A stretch of 64,000 nucleotides of DNA from Phoronis australis (lineage: Eukaryota > Phoronida > Phoronidae), in the NCBI GenBank assembly GCA_002633005.1, contig NMRA01000284.1:491518-555517 (forward strand), written 5' to 3'. Each line of letters begins with the position of its first letter. Position 1 is the first letter of the stretch. Below, one piece after another: positions 45,050 to 59,100 of the stretch. The translations under genes and the position numbers were made by a program. The notes beneath the pieces are model-generated. The model saw only the letters and a program-made list of their open reading frames with translations. It did not search any database and was not told where the DNA came from.

Positions 45050-47728
45050 GGACCTGCCGTTGCCTGGAAATTAACTGGAGCTTCGCCAATCATTTTTATC
45101 ATTACGGAAGGCATTTCATGCGGAAATGTCATGACGAACTTTAATCTGAAATGGTCAAAAAGCGTTTTTATCACGAGCCTGGCAGTGGAGTCAAGTAACA
45201 TAGCCGCGCAGTGCGAACTAAGAACACATACCATTTTAATGAGCTTATCCTGATGTTCTGTTAATAAAGCTGTCTTTCTTTGTTTAGTTTCTGCGTTGTA
45301 CACCAGGTAGTGCTGCCTGTGGCGCTAAATTTGAGTTTTGCTGGTGTTCTGTTCAGTTCACGGTCGTTCGTGCGACGGCGATTGACTATAAACAGCATTG
45401 AAACTGCAACAAAAAAGACAAATTGACGTGTGTAGAAGTGTGTGAAATTTCTAATCAAATAAAGAATTATCTATTCATATCTTAATATATTTTTTCGAAC
45501 AAATATTGCTTTTGTGCATGGCTTGCGACACATTACGCCGAAGACGTTCTTAGCCTTTTCACACGGCTGCAGACACAATCAAGCACGTGCCGGTCGCTTG
45601 TCGACACACTAAATCATCCAAAATTACATTTCCACGGCCTTCTAATTGTGCATCATCGTGTTATCGAAAAAGTACAAGCATTTGCGCCAACGTCTCTCTG
45701 AGAAAATCACCTGTAGATGCGCGCGTCAGGCCTGTTTCTGCCCTAACACCTGGGTTTTTAATCTTAGCCAGTCAAATCATGATGTATTGCTGTTTTTCTT
45801 TTATTCTTAGTGTATTTTATTGTTTTCGTGCAACAATTAATGTAAAAGCAACTTTTTCTCTTGAAGATGTCGTCTGCCTCGACTCGTCTGTCATCTGCTC
45901 TCCGTTTCGCCACTTAGATCTACTAACTGATCATCAAACAACGTGTTATTACGCATAATCTGCAGACGTTTTCACTGAAATCAGTTGGAAATAAAATGTA
46001 ACAAAGCCCGAGACACAAAGACATGAAAAAATAGCACTTAGCATTGACAATCGAAAACTGCACGATGACGTTAGCCGCGAAAAGTTGCTCTGAAATCGAA
46101 TGGTGTGAGCGGAAACCACTCCAGCGCGCCATCGCCTGGAAACATTGTCGTGAATATGCATTAAAGCAATATCATAAAAATGATGACTATACGTGATATG
46201 AAATTAATCCCCGCTGATAGATTATCCGTCGCCGTTGCGTCACCTAATTAGATTTGATGACATTATGAAGATTGACTTGCTCTGAAAATCTAGCCGACAA
46301 AGTGTAAAAAGTCTCAAGAGCAGCACTATTTAGTAACGGACGCCCGTGTACAGATATTTTGAATTGTTGGAAAGATCGCTTTACGTGTCTTCCAGGGCAC
46401 AGATTTACGACAAATTATGAGAAATGTTTGGTGGCAGCTTTTATTGCTGACTTCAATTCACCATTTGTGTCTTTCAAAAAAGTAAACCAACGTGATCATT
46501 TTGAGAACGTTAAGGAAACTAAACCCCAAGGCCTAAAAGTAGAATTCTGCATAGAGGAATGTCATTATTTCCGATATAACGGAATTTTCTGAATATTTAT
46601 TTTAAACGCCCTCCGTCACGCACGTGGAGGGACACGCCCCTTTCATTGGATTGACAATTGCAACTAGGTCATGAAGGTTGCCGCACTCGTTTACCCCTGA
46701 AATTTGTCATCTTTTATTCATGCCAGTCCCGACGTGTAGCTGTCATAGAATTCCTCCACATGAGGTAACAATAGAGTTCGTGTTTTCCGCAAACTGAGGT
46801 CTAGATATTTTCTGGCATTGTATAGGTGACTGACTCTGTAGCGACATACCACCAACAGGGGTGTTCATGTCTTTTGTTAATGAGAAAAAACGTAATGACG
46901 GTCGGATTTGTTCAAAGGTTTTCGCTTTTAGACTTTGTGAAAGTAAATCTGTTCAGTGCACCAAGTGTACGAAAAAGAATATATCTACATATATAGGATG
47001 TCAAAATGGTCGGATTACTTGTATAACATGAATTTTTCAGTACCCACGTGCAGCCTTTGCTGAATGATATTCATGTTCATTGGAACTTTGAAACCGGAAA
47101 TGTAATTTTTGTTGACATGCGGGTAACAGTGGACATTCTTTGTGTATTGTACAGGCCTTCTCTAGCATTGAAGTTAGGAAAGCAACGCGCATGCTAGCTC
47201 ACGATGGTGCTGCAGACATAACCATACCGTTGGCCACATTCTTCTGATTTTGCAGACTCCTGTTATTTTTTCTTGAATGCTCATTCATTTACTTCGTAAG
47301 CAAACACTGTTGTAGCGAAGTACCTTACCTCCATGAATGCGTTCACTGAGCACTAGCGTCATAGGCGTATCTGAACGTTGCCCGCATTTGCAGGTAGCTG
47401 CCCCTTACCCCCGCATAATACGCCTTTACATGGCATCATATAGTTGGGGTACGCTTATACTCTGTTTTATTGTGTTTGTTATTTTTCCTCTACAGTTTTT
47501 CTGCCCTGGTTCCAATGCAGAAAATACATACCGATTTTTCCCGTAAATTTAAGAGACGTGGTTATAAGACGATACTTGATGTACAGAGATAAATTCGAAA
47601 TACAAGGGTAACAGACGAATCATACGCACTAATATCCAATCACAGCCCAGGCCAATCGTGTGCTCGAGTCGAGCTCAGTAACCGTCTCGCGGCGAGAAAA
47701 TCTAGCCAAACTTACTTGCTCTAATTGA

Positions 47729-47800
47729 AAATGCACGGTGATATCTCGCGAAATCTCGCTGGGTCTTGCATTTCTAGCGAGATCTTAGCATTATTGAACT
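47729..47800 (+). repeat. Dispersed repeat, copy 2 (partner at 5862-5929)
   Basis: It shares ATATCTCGCGAAATCTCGCT, GGGTCTTGCATTTCTAGCGA and ATTATTGAACT with copy 1. Both copies contain recurring TCTCGC motifs. Confidence 0.65.
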
Positions 47801-50800
47801 GTACCCTGCCCTGCACTGAGTCCGCCGGCATTCTTACTTCGTAAGCCAACACGCTAGTGTTCTGTTATGGACATAATGAATAAATCAGCCGGTTTGCCCG
47901 GCGTAACCTGTCAGTTAAGTGTTCAGTCATACCACTAGGTACGAAGAATCAATCATGCGAACCGTAAAATCAATCGTTCGAACAAAAATCAGACACACAG
48001 TCATCGAATTCGTACAAATCGCAAGACAGGACGATTTTCTTATTGCGCTTCGTAACCATGCTGCTAATTCATAAGTTAAGTGTCATGTTGTGGTTCTCAA
48101 AACTGGTCTTTGTACGGCGATTCGAATTTCTTTACCTTTGTCGGGTGGTAAGGGCCCCACCTCCATTTTTCAAAAAGGCCTTGGTAAATTTCCCGAGAAT
48201 TGTAAAATGAAATGTTATAACAAAATTTCAAAGTGCACTTTATAATCTAGGTATACACGTTTATTATTCTCTGTTATCTTTATTGCATATTTTAGTGCGG
48301 GTTGGTAGTACTGTTTGTCTTCTTAAAGTGCTACTCGCCAACCATGATTCAAGATATGCGAATCCAGTGGATGTCTTATAAGTGAAAAGTATATCACAGA
48401 TAACCGTTTAGATTTGTTTAAATATGCTAAAGCGTGTTGTTACCAAGTCCACTTGTTAAAAATAAAACACTGCAAAATAGTGCACCATAGATGACAATGA
48501 CAAGCACGAATCAGAAAATGCGAACTTGCTTTTTCTGAGGAGAGTGCGAAGTGTACTGAAAAACAATCTGCGCCGTCGGAAGGGCGACAATGGATACAAG
48601 ATGAAGAATTAGGGCCCTATCGACCTCGTTCAAACGAATGCATTTCGACTGCTACGAAATCGAACAGGGCACGTCTGTAGTCAACCGGCACCCGCCTATT
48701 CAACTGTTGTCTTCTTGTTACGTAATAGAAAACACGCGGTACATTCCACCCTCGCTGGTTCCATGCGTGTCCGCTAGGGGGTAGAGAACACTCAGGTATC
48801 ATTTAATTTTCCACGAGAATTTTTTGTACTCCGTTTCTAATTGGATGGTCGAATTCTCAACAGGTAGCGCTTTACGCAAACAAACTGGCATAACTGATGG
48901 AGGAAGTGTAATGTGGTCTGTTGTACAGACAAGTCGGTGCTTAATTCATGTTCAAGAAATGTGAATCAGAAAATTGTGGTAGCGCGTTTTCGGAGTGCAT
49001 TTTTCTACTGTCTGAGCTTTGTTTACGTTGCTGTCCTGTATTCATACAGTATAAGTAATACCGGTTAAATCGGCCAGATGTTTATTGTACATGTATGTGC
49101 TTCAAGCATGCAGCTATTAAACATTACTCAGTGCAGAAACGACATACTTGCTGTTACGCCACTTACAAGACAAGGCTAAAAATCGTTCATAGTCCGCCAC
49201 TTTCGTTCTTTGTTGTAAAGCAATGACTGCCGAGATTACATCAATTAGTGATAAAACGCGTGCTACTGAATGATACCTGCGTGTTCTCTACACGCAGGGA
49301 ACCAGCGAGCATTCCATCGCGCAATACAGCATTTGAGGATTATACCTTAATTAAGAAATCACCGTACTCTGATCGAAAAGACGTTCTTCTGGCAAATTTT
49401 TGTCAAGTCTCGTACTGGATATAAAAATTGTGAAGGACTTTTTCGTTATCAGTCTTTTTATCGTTACTATTTACAAATAACATTTTGCAGGTAGGCGGAT
49501 ACGTCACATCACACTAGACTGTAGGATGCCGGTTATACGATGCACCATGAAACCAACCAATGAAAACAGAGGACACACAGCCGCTACATTTCCAGTCAAC
49601 TCTGTCGGCCTGGATGACAAATCAAAAACAGTTCGACCTGTGTGTTTCTAATGCTCATTTTACCCAAATCATTCTCCACTTATGTGGAATGCATATGCAG
49701 TGAACATTGGAATTATTACTGTCACTATATATATTTCTAGCAAACAACATTTATCTGTACACATTGTGTAATCAGTTGCTGGAGAAAAACACGTTTTCTG
49801 ATTGAAACATACCGATGAACTTGTCTAATTGTTTTTAGGCCAACAATTTAGGAAACCCCCAAAATAGTAAAACAATAATCTTTTTTTCTCAAGTGGCGGT
49901 TTCTGTTTCTAGATTAGCATTCATAACGACTTCACAGCTCCCACAACATCCAAATCGTACGATCTTGAGTTTTTAGAGATCGCGCTGCGCTAATTACATC
50001 AAGCCGAACTTCAAACTGGTCCGAGTTTCGTTGACAGGGAGGAATCTTCGTTTGTGGTGCATGGCGCGAAGTCTTGTGTGTTCTTGCGTTCTCGCGAGAT
50101 TCGCGTCTCTATGGAAAGCACGGCGCACGCCGAAATAATCCGGATAGCTCCAAAGAATCTTCTCACGGATGCAATTAACGAATTCGAATGGTTTTATGAT
50201 CGGATTTTCTTGAAATTTCACCCATTGAGTAGCCTAGTACTGATACTGTTTTTCAAATGGATCCGACTACCGTGGAAATGCTTGTAAAATGAGACCCTTT
50301 ATTTTTTTACCTTTCGCTATGCTCTGCTACACAACGAAACTGATTCAACTCTTACTAAGCCGTTTCGTAGACGACAGTGGACATGAAGTTAATCCATAGA
50401 TTTACATGTACTCGAATACTTGAAACGCATAGATCCTTATTCATTGTTAGCTAGGCTCGAGGACTTATCCTTTACTCTGAATCGAACTCAAAATTATTTT
50501 TGCCATTTTCTGTGCTGCTTTAATTCGAAGTTAAGTGTTAAATATTCTTTTTTTCGAATACATTATGGTTTCCGCAGAGAGCTAGGATCCACTGAGGGGC
50601 CATGTCGGCACTTGATGACTGCTATGTTAGTGTTAGAAACTCGAGTGAAAACTCGCGTTTTTAGTAAAAACGTGAAATTCCAAATTTTGACTCGAACTTC
50701 TACCTTTAATGCTGGGGCCACCAAGTGCAAACTGGGATTGGTCAGTCATCCACGTAGTGTTGATTAAAGTATCAAAAATAATTGCGAGCTCGATTCCGAG

Positions 50801-51065
50801 TACAAAGCATACGTGTAAGTGATTTTTGTATAACCGGCTCAGGATGTAGCCAAATAATTTTAGTTGGTAGGTACTCACCCGCCTCTTGATAGAGCGCTGT
50901 AGTCGGAATAGATGAATCGATAATAATTTTCTATGACCAATATCATTTAACGAAAACAAAACTATACCTGGATTGATGTGCCAGGTCATGAATGCTTTGG
51001 CCATTATACGCGTGTGTATTGCAATAACGTGGTAATCTTGTTATTGGTGCTTGTGCAAAATGCTA

Positions 51066-51121
51066 TACCTTTTGTTTCGAAACATTTTCGGTTTACCTTT
51101 TGTTTCGAAACATTTTCGGTT
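51066..51121. repeat. Perfect 28-bp tandem duplication
   Basis: TACCTTTTGTTTCGAAACAT followed by TTTCGGTT occurs twice back to back without a mismatch. Confidence 0.95.
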
Positions 51122-53613
51122 TTATGGCCGAAAAACGCATTTTGGAATCAATGTTGGCTGAGATACACTTTTTAAAGTTATTAGTTTTTATCAAAATGAT
51201 AAAGCAATAAATTCCGTTGCGCTTAGTGATTTATTACAAATCGTCAATTATCGCAGGTGATCCTACCATTTAATACGCTTAAAACACCTTACCATTTCTC
51301 GAGTGGGTTTTAACTTTTCCAACAGAGCGTTTGACTACGACAGCGAGTGTTTTGGTTTTTCAGCTCATGGGTCTGATCTCAGTTAATAATTTTTCTCGGC
51401 GGCAACTTCACTTGAAGTGCAACCAGGAACAACTCGCGAGTTCAGGCGTTATGAGTGCCAGTGAGGTCAAACGCACGCCAGCGAAAGTTCCAGAAATTGT
51501 GTCAGGGATCATATTGCGGACTGTGTCGATTTACGCTCTCCAAACAATGCTTTTAACTGCAAAACGGGCAAGGCAGCTTATCTTGATCTTTTGACGTACC
51601 CCTCATGCACCATATATTGTTACATGTATGTACTCTGGATGAGAGATGTGTTTCAAAAGATCGGATGCCGTCGTGTCCATTAATGGCCGTTTCGCTTCGA
51701 AGGAATTGTTCGGGTTTGTTAGCTTTAATTAATCCCGTCAGAGTGTCATTGATGAAGTTTATTTTCATTTGTACTAAAAATTCCACTCTACGGGTTAGCA
51801 ACACGTGCTTGTCACGTTTTGAAATAGTGTTTGAAATCTGATTTATTTAATTGTATTTTACCGTAGAAGAATTGGAAGATATCATTTGCCTCCAGGCGAA
51901 CTGCGCTACCTGAAGTAGGCACGTGTTAGGTACCGCAGGATGAGGAAAATTGTGGTATTCTACCACAGAAGTTGTCTGGTTTATGTTCAGTGTTTTTAAT
52001 TCGACTAATGCTGGAGAAATAATGCTGTATTTCAGGAATTTCTAATAATGAGTCCCAAAATAAGCACGGACATACTTTTGGAAACGGAGGCCAACTAAAC
52101 GGACACACCTTCTGTATATGGATATCAAATCAAAACGGAAACGGAAACTTTAATCTTGCAGACGACGAAAACGTTACTTTTCGAAAATGTTGACCCAGCT
52201 GTTAAATCAGAGCTGAGTGTATTTGCTTAGTCAGCATTTTCAGTCGTATGGATAGTGTTTTCGTGTGAATGGGAAAAACGAAGTGAAAACCTTTTGAACA
52301 CGTAAAGTAAAGGTTGTATTCTGGAAAAGAAACGATTTTGGGTCTTAATCTTATAACAGTTTGTAACAAATTGCGAAACATCATTCACAAACATCATCAA
52401 CTGCATGTCAAATTATCCATAATTTTAACAGCATCAAATGATTTTTGCCAATTATAAACCACCCTCTCAAACGGGGTGTTCCACTGATTTTTGATGTATG
52501 TTATAAAATTCGGTCAGTTACAATGGTATTGTTTCTCCCCCGTTCTTCTCAGGATCTCGCAGACCGTGGTTAGAGTTTTATAAGATACTTTAACTACATG
52601 ATTTGGACTAATATTCAGTGTATGAATTCACTCTTCCTTGTTTTCACAATTCTCATTTCGGAAACTTTAGATTTTCTATGAATGAACAATAGGTGTCGCT
52701 GTATACATGTAAAGACCATAGCCTAGGGCCATGGCAACACCAAAGACAAAAACTTGACGCGATACGCGGAAAACAAATGTGAATACAGAAGATTTAAAAT
52801 GCATACTTGTTTGAAAACCAATAGTTGCACAACGTGCTTATGTTAATTCACTGAACTTGCATTCGAAAACCGCATTAACGTTTTACGCCAGCGCGAGCTA
52901 AAATCAAGAACACATGATTTAGGCTTTCGGGCCCAATGACGTTGACAAAGGCACGGGAACGCGACGCGAGACTTCAGTGGCAGGATTGGTTAAATATTTG
53001 TTCGCCAAGTAATAAAACTGCCTCTGTTATTTTGTTTGTAGTAGGTGAAAGAAATCTTTGGTGCCAGATGAGCGCAGGCTAAATGTGGCGATAGAAAGCG
53101 CAGTGGTGTCGGACGTCTAGTAAGATGATACTCCACGAGTGCGGGACTTGACCATGGATAATCAATAGATGTAATGTTCTGTAAATTTTTTAATTTCAAA
53201 ATATTCGTAGTTGTGTTCTGACAGAGTTTGTTTCATTCGTGGTATATCTAATGTCAAACGATGTAACTTGGTAACAATGGCTGTTCGGAATAAAGTTGAA
53301 ATTATAAACACCAGCCTCAAGAAAATCCGATGATTGTGTTTCCTTCATGTGCTTCGAACAATTCTATTCCGTTCGCACGCGCCTTATTGATGAACTAGAT
53401 GGACGAAAACATTGAATATCGAAGAAATAGAGATAGAATCGCTTTAAAAGAAATCCGTAATTAAGTCATTCATTGCAATACTAATTAAGAAAGATAATGC
53501 TAATAATGATTAAAAATATTGTTTCCAGTAATCTGAATGAATTTAATGCACTATCAACTACCATGAAAGCAGGTGAAAACCGCCATACTTGTTACTTGCC
53601 CTACTTCGCTCTG

Positions 53614-53815
53614 ATTGGCTCTTCCGACATGACATCATCGGAGTTGTCTCCTTAAAACAACAGCCGGCTACCTGTTGCGTTTGACTCGAAATTGCCCACC
53701 GTGGATTTACTATATCTAACTTTTATTTGCAAATCAGAAAATTCTTTCATCTTTCCGCCGCCGCAGGGTTAGATAACACAGGCAGAAAGTTCAAACAGCG
53801 ATAATATCTCACACG
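53614..53815 (+). promoter_or_regulatory. Possible promoter and 5' non-coding exon
   Basis: An inverted CCAAT box (CTGATTGGCT at 53611-53620) and a CRE/AP-1-like TGACATCATCG (53630-53640) lie about 180 bp upstream of a consensus donor CACACG|GTAAGTTA (53816). The interval includes a GC-richer CTTTCCGCCGCCGCAGGG. This is the layout of a short 5' untranslated exon, with coding exons expected downstream on the plus strand. None was identified, so the assignment rests on the motifs alone. Confidence 0.3.
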
Positions 53816-55404
53816 GTAAGTTAATTCCTTTTCACAAAGTTGTCTTTTCAGCGGATCCGTTCTGATTAATATTTAATATTGGTTGCTGAAATATAAGCAG
53901 ATTTTATCGACGTTGGTGTCCATATATAAAAATCACCTGTCTGGTTAGAGTTAATATTCTTCTTTGATGGCGGAGATACAGATCTCTCTATTGCTAATAA
54001 ATTTCTAAAGTCTGTGCTTCTATTGTAGTTTTGTCGGGCTGTTAACTAGGAAAGGGCTCTGCATTTATATTTCTATTTCATTAAGTTTGTATTGCCCTGA
54101 GGGAACAGATACTGTTTGTTAGACTCCACTCAAAAAGCGTCTGAAATGGATTGTTTCAGTTGTTAAGTTTTATTCGAGTCGTATCGCATTTGCTTTTATT
54201 TTTTAAGATGTAGTAGGGCCTACGTGCAGATAAACATTTACTAGTATTTACATTAGATCGTAAATTTTCACAAAATTGGTAATTATAACCTGCTTTTCTG
54301 TGTCCATATAATTTCTTGTTATTTTAAAAGGCACAGTATCTGTCGAGATGTCACGTTACATATGACTGACATTTGGTACTTAATAAATGAACAGTGTGAA
54401 GACTCAGAGGCCTTACATAACAAACGAGATTAATTTTCAAGGAAATTCATCTACTATATATTATTTTCATGTAATCAGAATATATATGAAATTATTAAGA
54501 TTTAATGGTTATTTTCTGTCCTGCATGTGGTTCAAAATATTTTGCTTTTTAAAATAGGGTTATTTACGTAAGAGGACAGGCGGTGATAAACGGTATAACA
54601 AGGCGGTGGAATTGGAAAAAAATCTTTTCGCACAGCATCTACCTGTTGTGAAATGATGCGAGATATCCTGTTGAGTATTTACAATGAACTACGCTTGCTT
54701 GATTGCATTTTAATTCACTGTGCAAGCAGTATGATTCCTTTGAAAAACGAGATAGCATAACAATGAAATGTCGGTTCCTGATTGGCTGGTCCAATGTCTT
54801 ACTCAGCTGAAACGAAAATCCTCCAAGTCGGTCGTGTCTGCTGCCAAGATATTTCGGAGGTTGCTTAGTCTGACTATAGGAGGTGCTGTGATCATTTAAA
54901 ACCAATTCAACACTTTGGTATAACCGACAAGAAGAGTTAAAATTTATTCACGCATAGTATCTTTATAACTGAAATGTTTTGGAACAGATAATTTAGCTTT
55001 TATATTTAAACCAACTATGTTAAATCACATAATTAAGCATGATGTAAAGTACAACCGGTTATTAACCAATACACCGTTGACACTCACCAGAATATCTGGT
55101 TATGACTGAGTGTACTAAACCCGTTTCTTCTGTCAAAACAACTGTTGATTTAGGTCCTTATCGTTATGCGATTGGTTTAATCTTATTCTAAATTATTAAA
55201 AATGTTTTCTAGACTTGAGAAGAACTGACAAGCCATAATTGCTTTTTACCAGGTTACTAAGTTACTTGTCACGGCGGGTTAAATGTCAGTCGCCTATGTA
55301 GTGCGGTTGTCAAGGAAAATCCGTGTGATTTATTGTAAGCAGTTTCAATTCAAACAAAGGATAAGAACGCGATGGCGTTTGTTTGAAAGTGCAGACACGT
55401 CGCT
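53816..55404. other. Unassigned AT-rich stretch
   Basis: AT-rich with no recognisable gene or repeat. It would be first-intron sequence if the 53.6-kb promoter is real. Confidence 0.35.
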
Positions 55405-56106
55405 GAAGAGGACTGCAGAAGAACATACTTAAGGGACTTTAGCGGAATATTGTCAAACTGCGTAATTTGTTGGTTATTACAGTTCAAACAATCTATCTAG
55501 GTAGACCTATTGAGTACATTTGCTAAATTGTAGTCATTAGCGCTTAAAAACTAACGCAGTCATATCTTTAGGCTTAGTTATTGGCGAAACAGTGAGTAAA
55601 ATGAACACTTAGCTGCAATGGTTTGATGAAGAAGCCGAAATTACCGACGCCGAATTTTCAGATTTTTATTGTTCAGAAATTATTGGTAAGGTACAAGCTG
55701 AAATATTTTAAACGAGTCTCGAGTTCCGAGTCCATTTTGGCTTTAGAAAAGCTANGAAGAGGAGTGCAGAAGAACATACTTAAGGGACTTTAGCGGAATA
55801 TTGTCAAACTGCGTAATTTGTTGGTTATTACAGTTCAAACAATCTATCTAGGTAGACCAATTTAGTACGTTTGCTAAATTGTAGTCATTAGCGCTTAAAA
55901 ACTAACGCAATCATATCTTTAAGGTTTAGTTATTGGCGAAACAGTGACTAAAATGAACATTTAGCTGCAATGGTTTGATGAAGAAGCCGAAATTACCGAC
56001 TCCGAATTTTCAGATTTTTATTGTTCAGAAACTATTGCTAAGTTACAAGCTGAAATATTTTAAACGATTCTCGAGTTCTGAGTCCATTTTGGCTTTAGAA
56101 AAGCTA
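55405..56106. other. ~350-bp duplication around a one-base gap
   Basis: 55405-55754 and 55756-56106 match throughout, from GAAGAGGA-TGCAGAAGAAC to GGCTTTAGAAAAGCTA, with about a dozen scattered differences. The only thing between the copies is N at 55755. This looks like two alleles or two overlapping contig ends left unmerged. The 62-codon frame at 55975-56163 lies in the second copy and continues past the duplication; I do not recognise it. Confidence 0.85.
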
Positions 56107-59100
56107 AACAAGGGCTTCTTTATTCATGCTAAAATGTGTTTTTGTGGTAGATTTAATAGCTAACATTATTATTATCATTTGTGTTGTTACTTCAAAGAAC
56201 TTAAGCAATGCTGAACTTTGTCTCATTCTTGGTCTCGAAACTTTCTCGACATTGATGCAAACTTCGTTTTATCTGGGTTTAGTGAATATTTCTACAACAG
56301 GCACTCTACGAGTTATCTACTCACAATTGCATTAGACATCCGGGGACCCTGTTACCTGCATATTTATCACGGCAGTCAAACTGATCGATTTTTTATTGTC
56401 GTCTTTTGTTTGAAATTGCTCGACGCGTTATTACTAGAAGCACAACGATCTGCAGTGCGTCGAAAATAAATCACTTGAATATTGCTATGATAAAAATTCA
56501 TCACACAATGAATGGTCGAGTCAAATATATAGACGCTACTCTTTAGACAAGAGATTTTATATTTAAAATGGGGTGCAGAACATTCTAAATCGCACCAACG
56601 CAGCAACAATGCCATTGTTACCAGGGGTCCCATTACTCCGATTTTAGCCAACTAAACAACACTGAAGGACATTTTTCTTTACGAAGTCGCTAATGGTTTC
56701 TACGTTCTATTGTAAACCGAGTCCTACACTGTATCACAATAAGGAATATTACGAGGCAGATTTTATGATATTAAAGTGACGTCATTTTGTTTTTTCGACA
56801 GCTATATACTAAGAAATTCATTTTCGAGAAAATCGTAGACCGGCCAGTCCTCCCCAAAATTGTTGTCGGGTGTATTTGAATTAAGTCTTACGTTACGGAA
56901 AATTAAGTTCAACATATATGTTAAGCTATATCGGGTTCTAGTTCGGTGGGTCCGAAAATAGCAACTTTAAAGTAATATAAATAAGATTGAAGCGGGTTAT
57001 TCAGGTCAAAACTAATACTCGTTGACTCCATTGTGACCTCGGCGTAACCGCGGAACTTTCGACACTCGTCTTATATATTCGAGATGGTGTACGAAACCGT
57101 TGACTCGTGTTTTCACGTGTTTTCACGTGTTCACGCGAGTCCAGGTTCTCGTGCACTATCTCGAACACGTAATTAGGTAAAGTAAACAAACCAATTCAAG
57201 TACGTTTCCCATGAAGTGGACGGGAGAGTATGAGCTGTTCAAACCTACATTTTCCGAAGGATATCAACTAGATTGTGAAAAGGTTGCTATAATGCCATTC
57301 TCCGTAAAATATTCGGCATTATGACAAGCATACTTAGGTTCCTAAGAACCGCCTGCGTTCGATTTAGGAGCGCAATTAAAGATAGTCATTATTTTAATAT
57401 AAGACTGGTGCAAAGCCAGCCTCGTCCCCAAGCTTCAAGATGGAGCTGATTAGCGCCATGTGGGGGCTTGGGAACGAGGCTGGGTACAAGGCAAGCCATG
57501 TGTTTACAAAGTCTACTCCAAGGTCAGTGTTCGCACTGTTAGTTAGCCCTCGATACAAAGACATTGCAAGTCAATTATTAAAATTAAAGATTTACTTGCA
57601 TTAAAATTGCTAGGTGTTGTTATCGCCGATCACCCTGGCATCGATTGGCCAGTGCAGTCGGAATCCGGGAGATAAAAAACCGCATGGATAATATGCAGAC
57701 TTCTGTGTCCAAAGAATCACGCAATAATCAGGTATTGATGGCATAAATTTATTATCAACCACGCATGCGTAGGAGTGGTATGCATTAGTTGCTTCTAGTA
57801 TTGTTTCTTGCTATGGAATATAGGGCTTAAGGTGTAATGTTTGTTTAGTACAAATGAAGTAAGTTTTGAACTTTTATCACCGAAAACTTCTTCCGAACAA
57901 ATTTTCTCTTCTATATTTATGAAATATTTTCCAAAATATAAATAATTAAGTTAATAAGTAATTATTATTTTGCATACAAAGCATAACAGAGTGTAATATT
58001 GAAACCCTTCATGTACTAATTAGCTGTCGAGTGATTAATCAACTAATTAAACAACTGGTTAACTTGTACGGCTAATTAATTTAGGTTATAATAGTAACAT
58101 AAAGAGAAACTGAACTATAGAGTTTATAGAAATGACCAGCAGGGAAATAGTTTCAATGATTCAAAAGATTTCTACCGATGAAGACAAAGATCTCGGAATG
58201 TAGATCCTTCTGTGAAGAATTTAGTCAGTCATCGATCCAAAATTATACATCTTGGACATTTAGTGCCGTTTGATACAGTTACGTTGTTGAGTAAAAACTC
58301 ATGTGACATTTGCAGAAATGTTATGAACCAATTACTCCAAGTTCCTATCCGAAATTTGCAGATAAGGGTTTTCCGATAGATAAAAATGGGCAAACATCTG
58401 TTGTGTAGCTTTTAAATACACTGCGGATAGCTCATTAGATAGGTTGCAGTGTAGAACGTTACATAGAAATTTAGGAATAAATACATTTAAAAACGATATT
58501 GATACTGATACATGTAGTGTGCGCTACCCTAAACAAGAGATTTTGGAACACGTTTTTAAAATTGTTATGTTACTAAAGAAGTAAGCTCTGGAAAATGACA
58601 ATATTCATAACAAAAAGACAACGTTAATTTGATCACCTGTTGCGCAATTGTCAACATTTGAGAATGAAAAACGGGGAAAATGGATTGAAAAGCGGGACAT
58701 CTGGGTCTATGCCCAAATGCAAGGGTGAAATGTTCTCCCCAAAACGCAAAAACGCCCCAAAAGCGTTTTTTGTTGCACGGGAGCCGCAACACCCAGAAGC
58801 ACCAGACGGGATTTTTGTTTGTTTAGTCGAATGGGACATTTCAGGAGCCCGGCGCAAAACCCTGTGAAACGTCCCGTTTTTTTAGTCGAACGGGAAAATA
58901 GAGCTGTGTCGCGAGGGAAACCACATTGGTATACGATAATATGTCAGTTTCGCCTGTCTCGTCCCCAAGTGACTCGTGACTGCTCGCCTCACGGGATGTC
59001 CAAAAGCAATAGTTGTATTAAGTAAATATAGTGCGATGAGAAGGAAGTCCACTTTAGAACAATAATTTTTAAAGCACCCTATTAGGATTAATAAAACCAT

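Larger units (their letters stand above)
45050..53613. other. Largely unassigned stretch
   Basis: It holds the dispersed repeat at 47729-47800 and a perfect tandem duplication at 51066-51121. Open frames such as plus 45587-45958, plus 50420-50767, minus 50633-51004 and minus 51553-51804 show no recognisable domain. Some of it may be intron of genes whose exons I could not detect. Confidence 0.35.
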
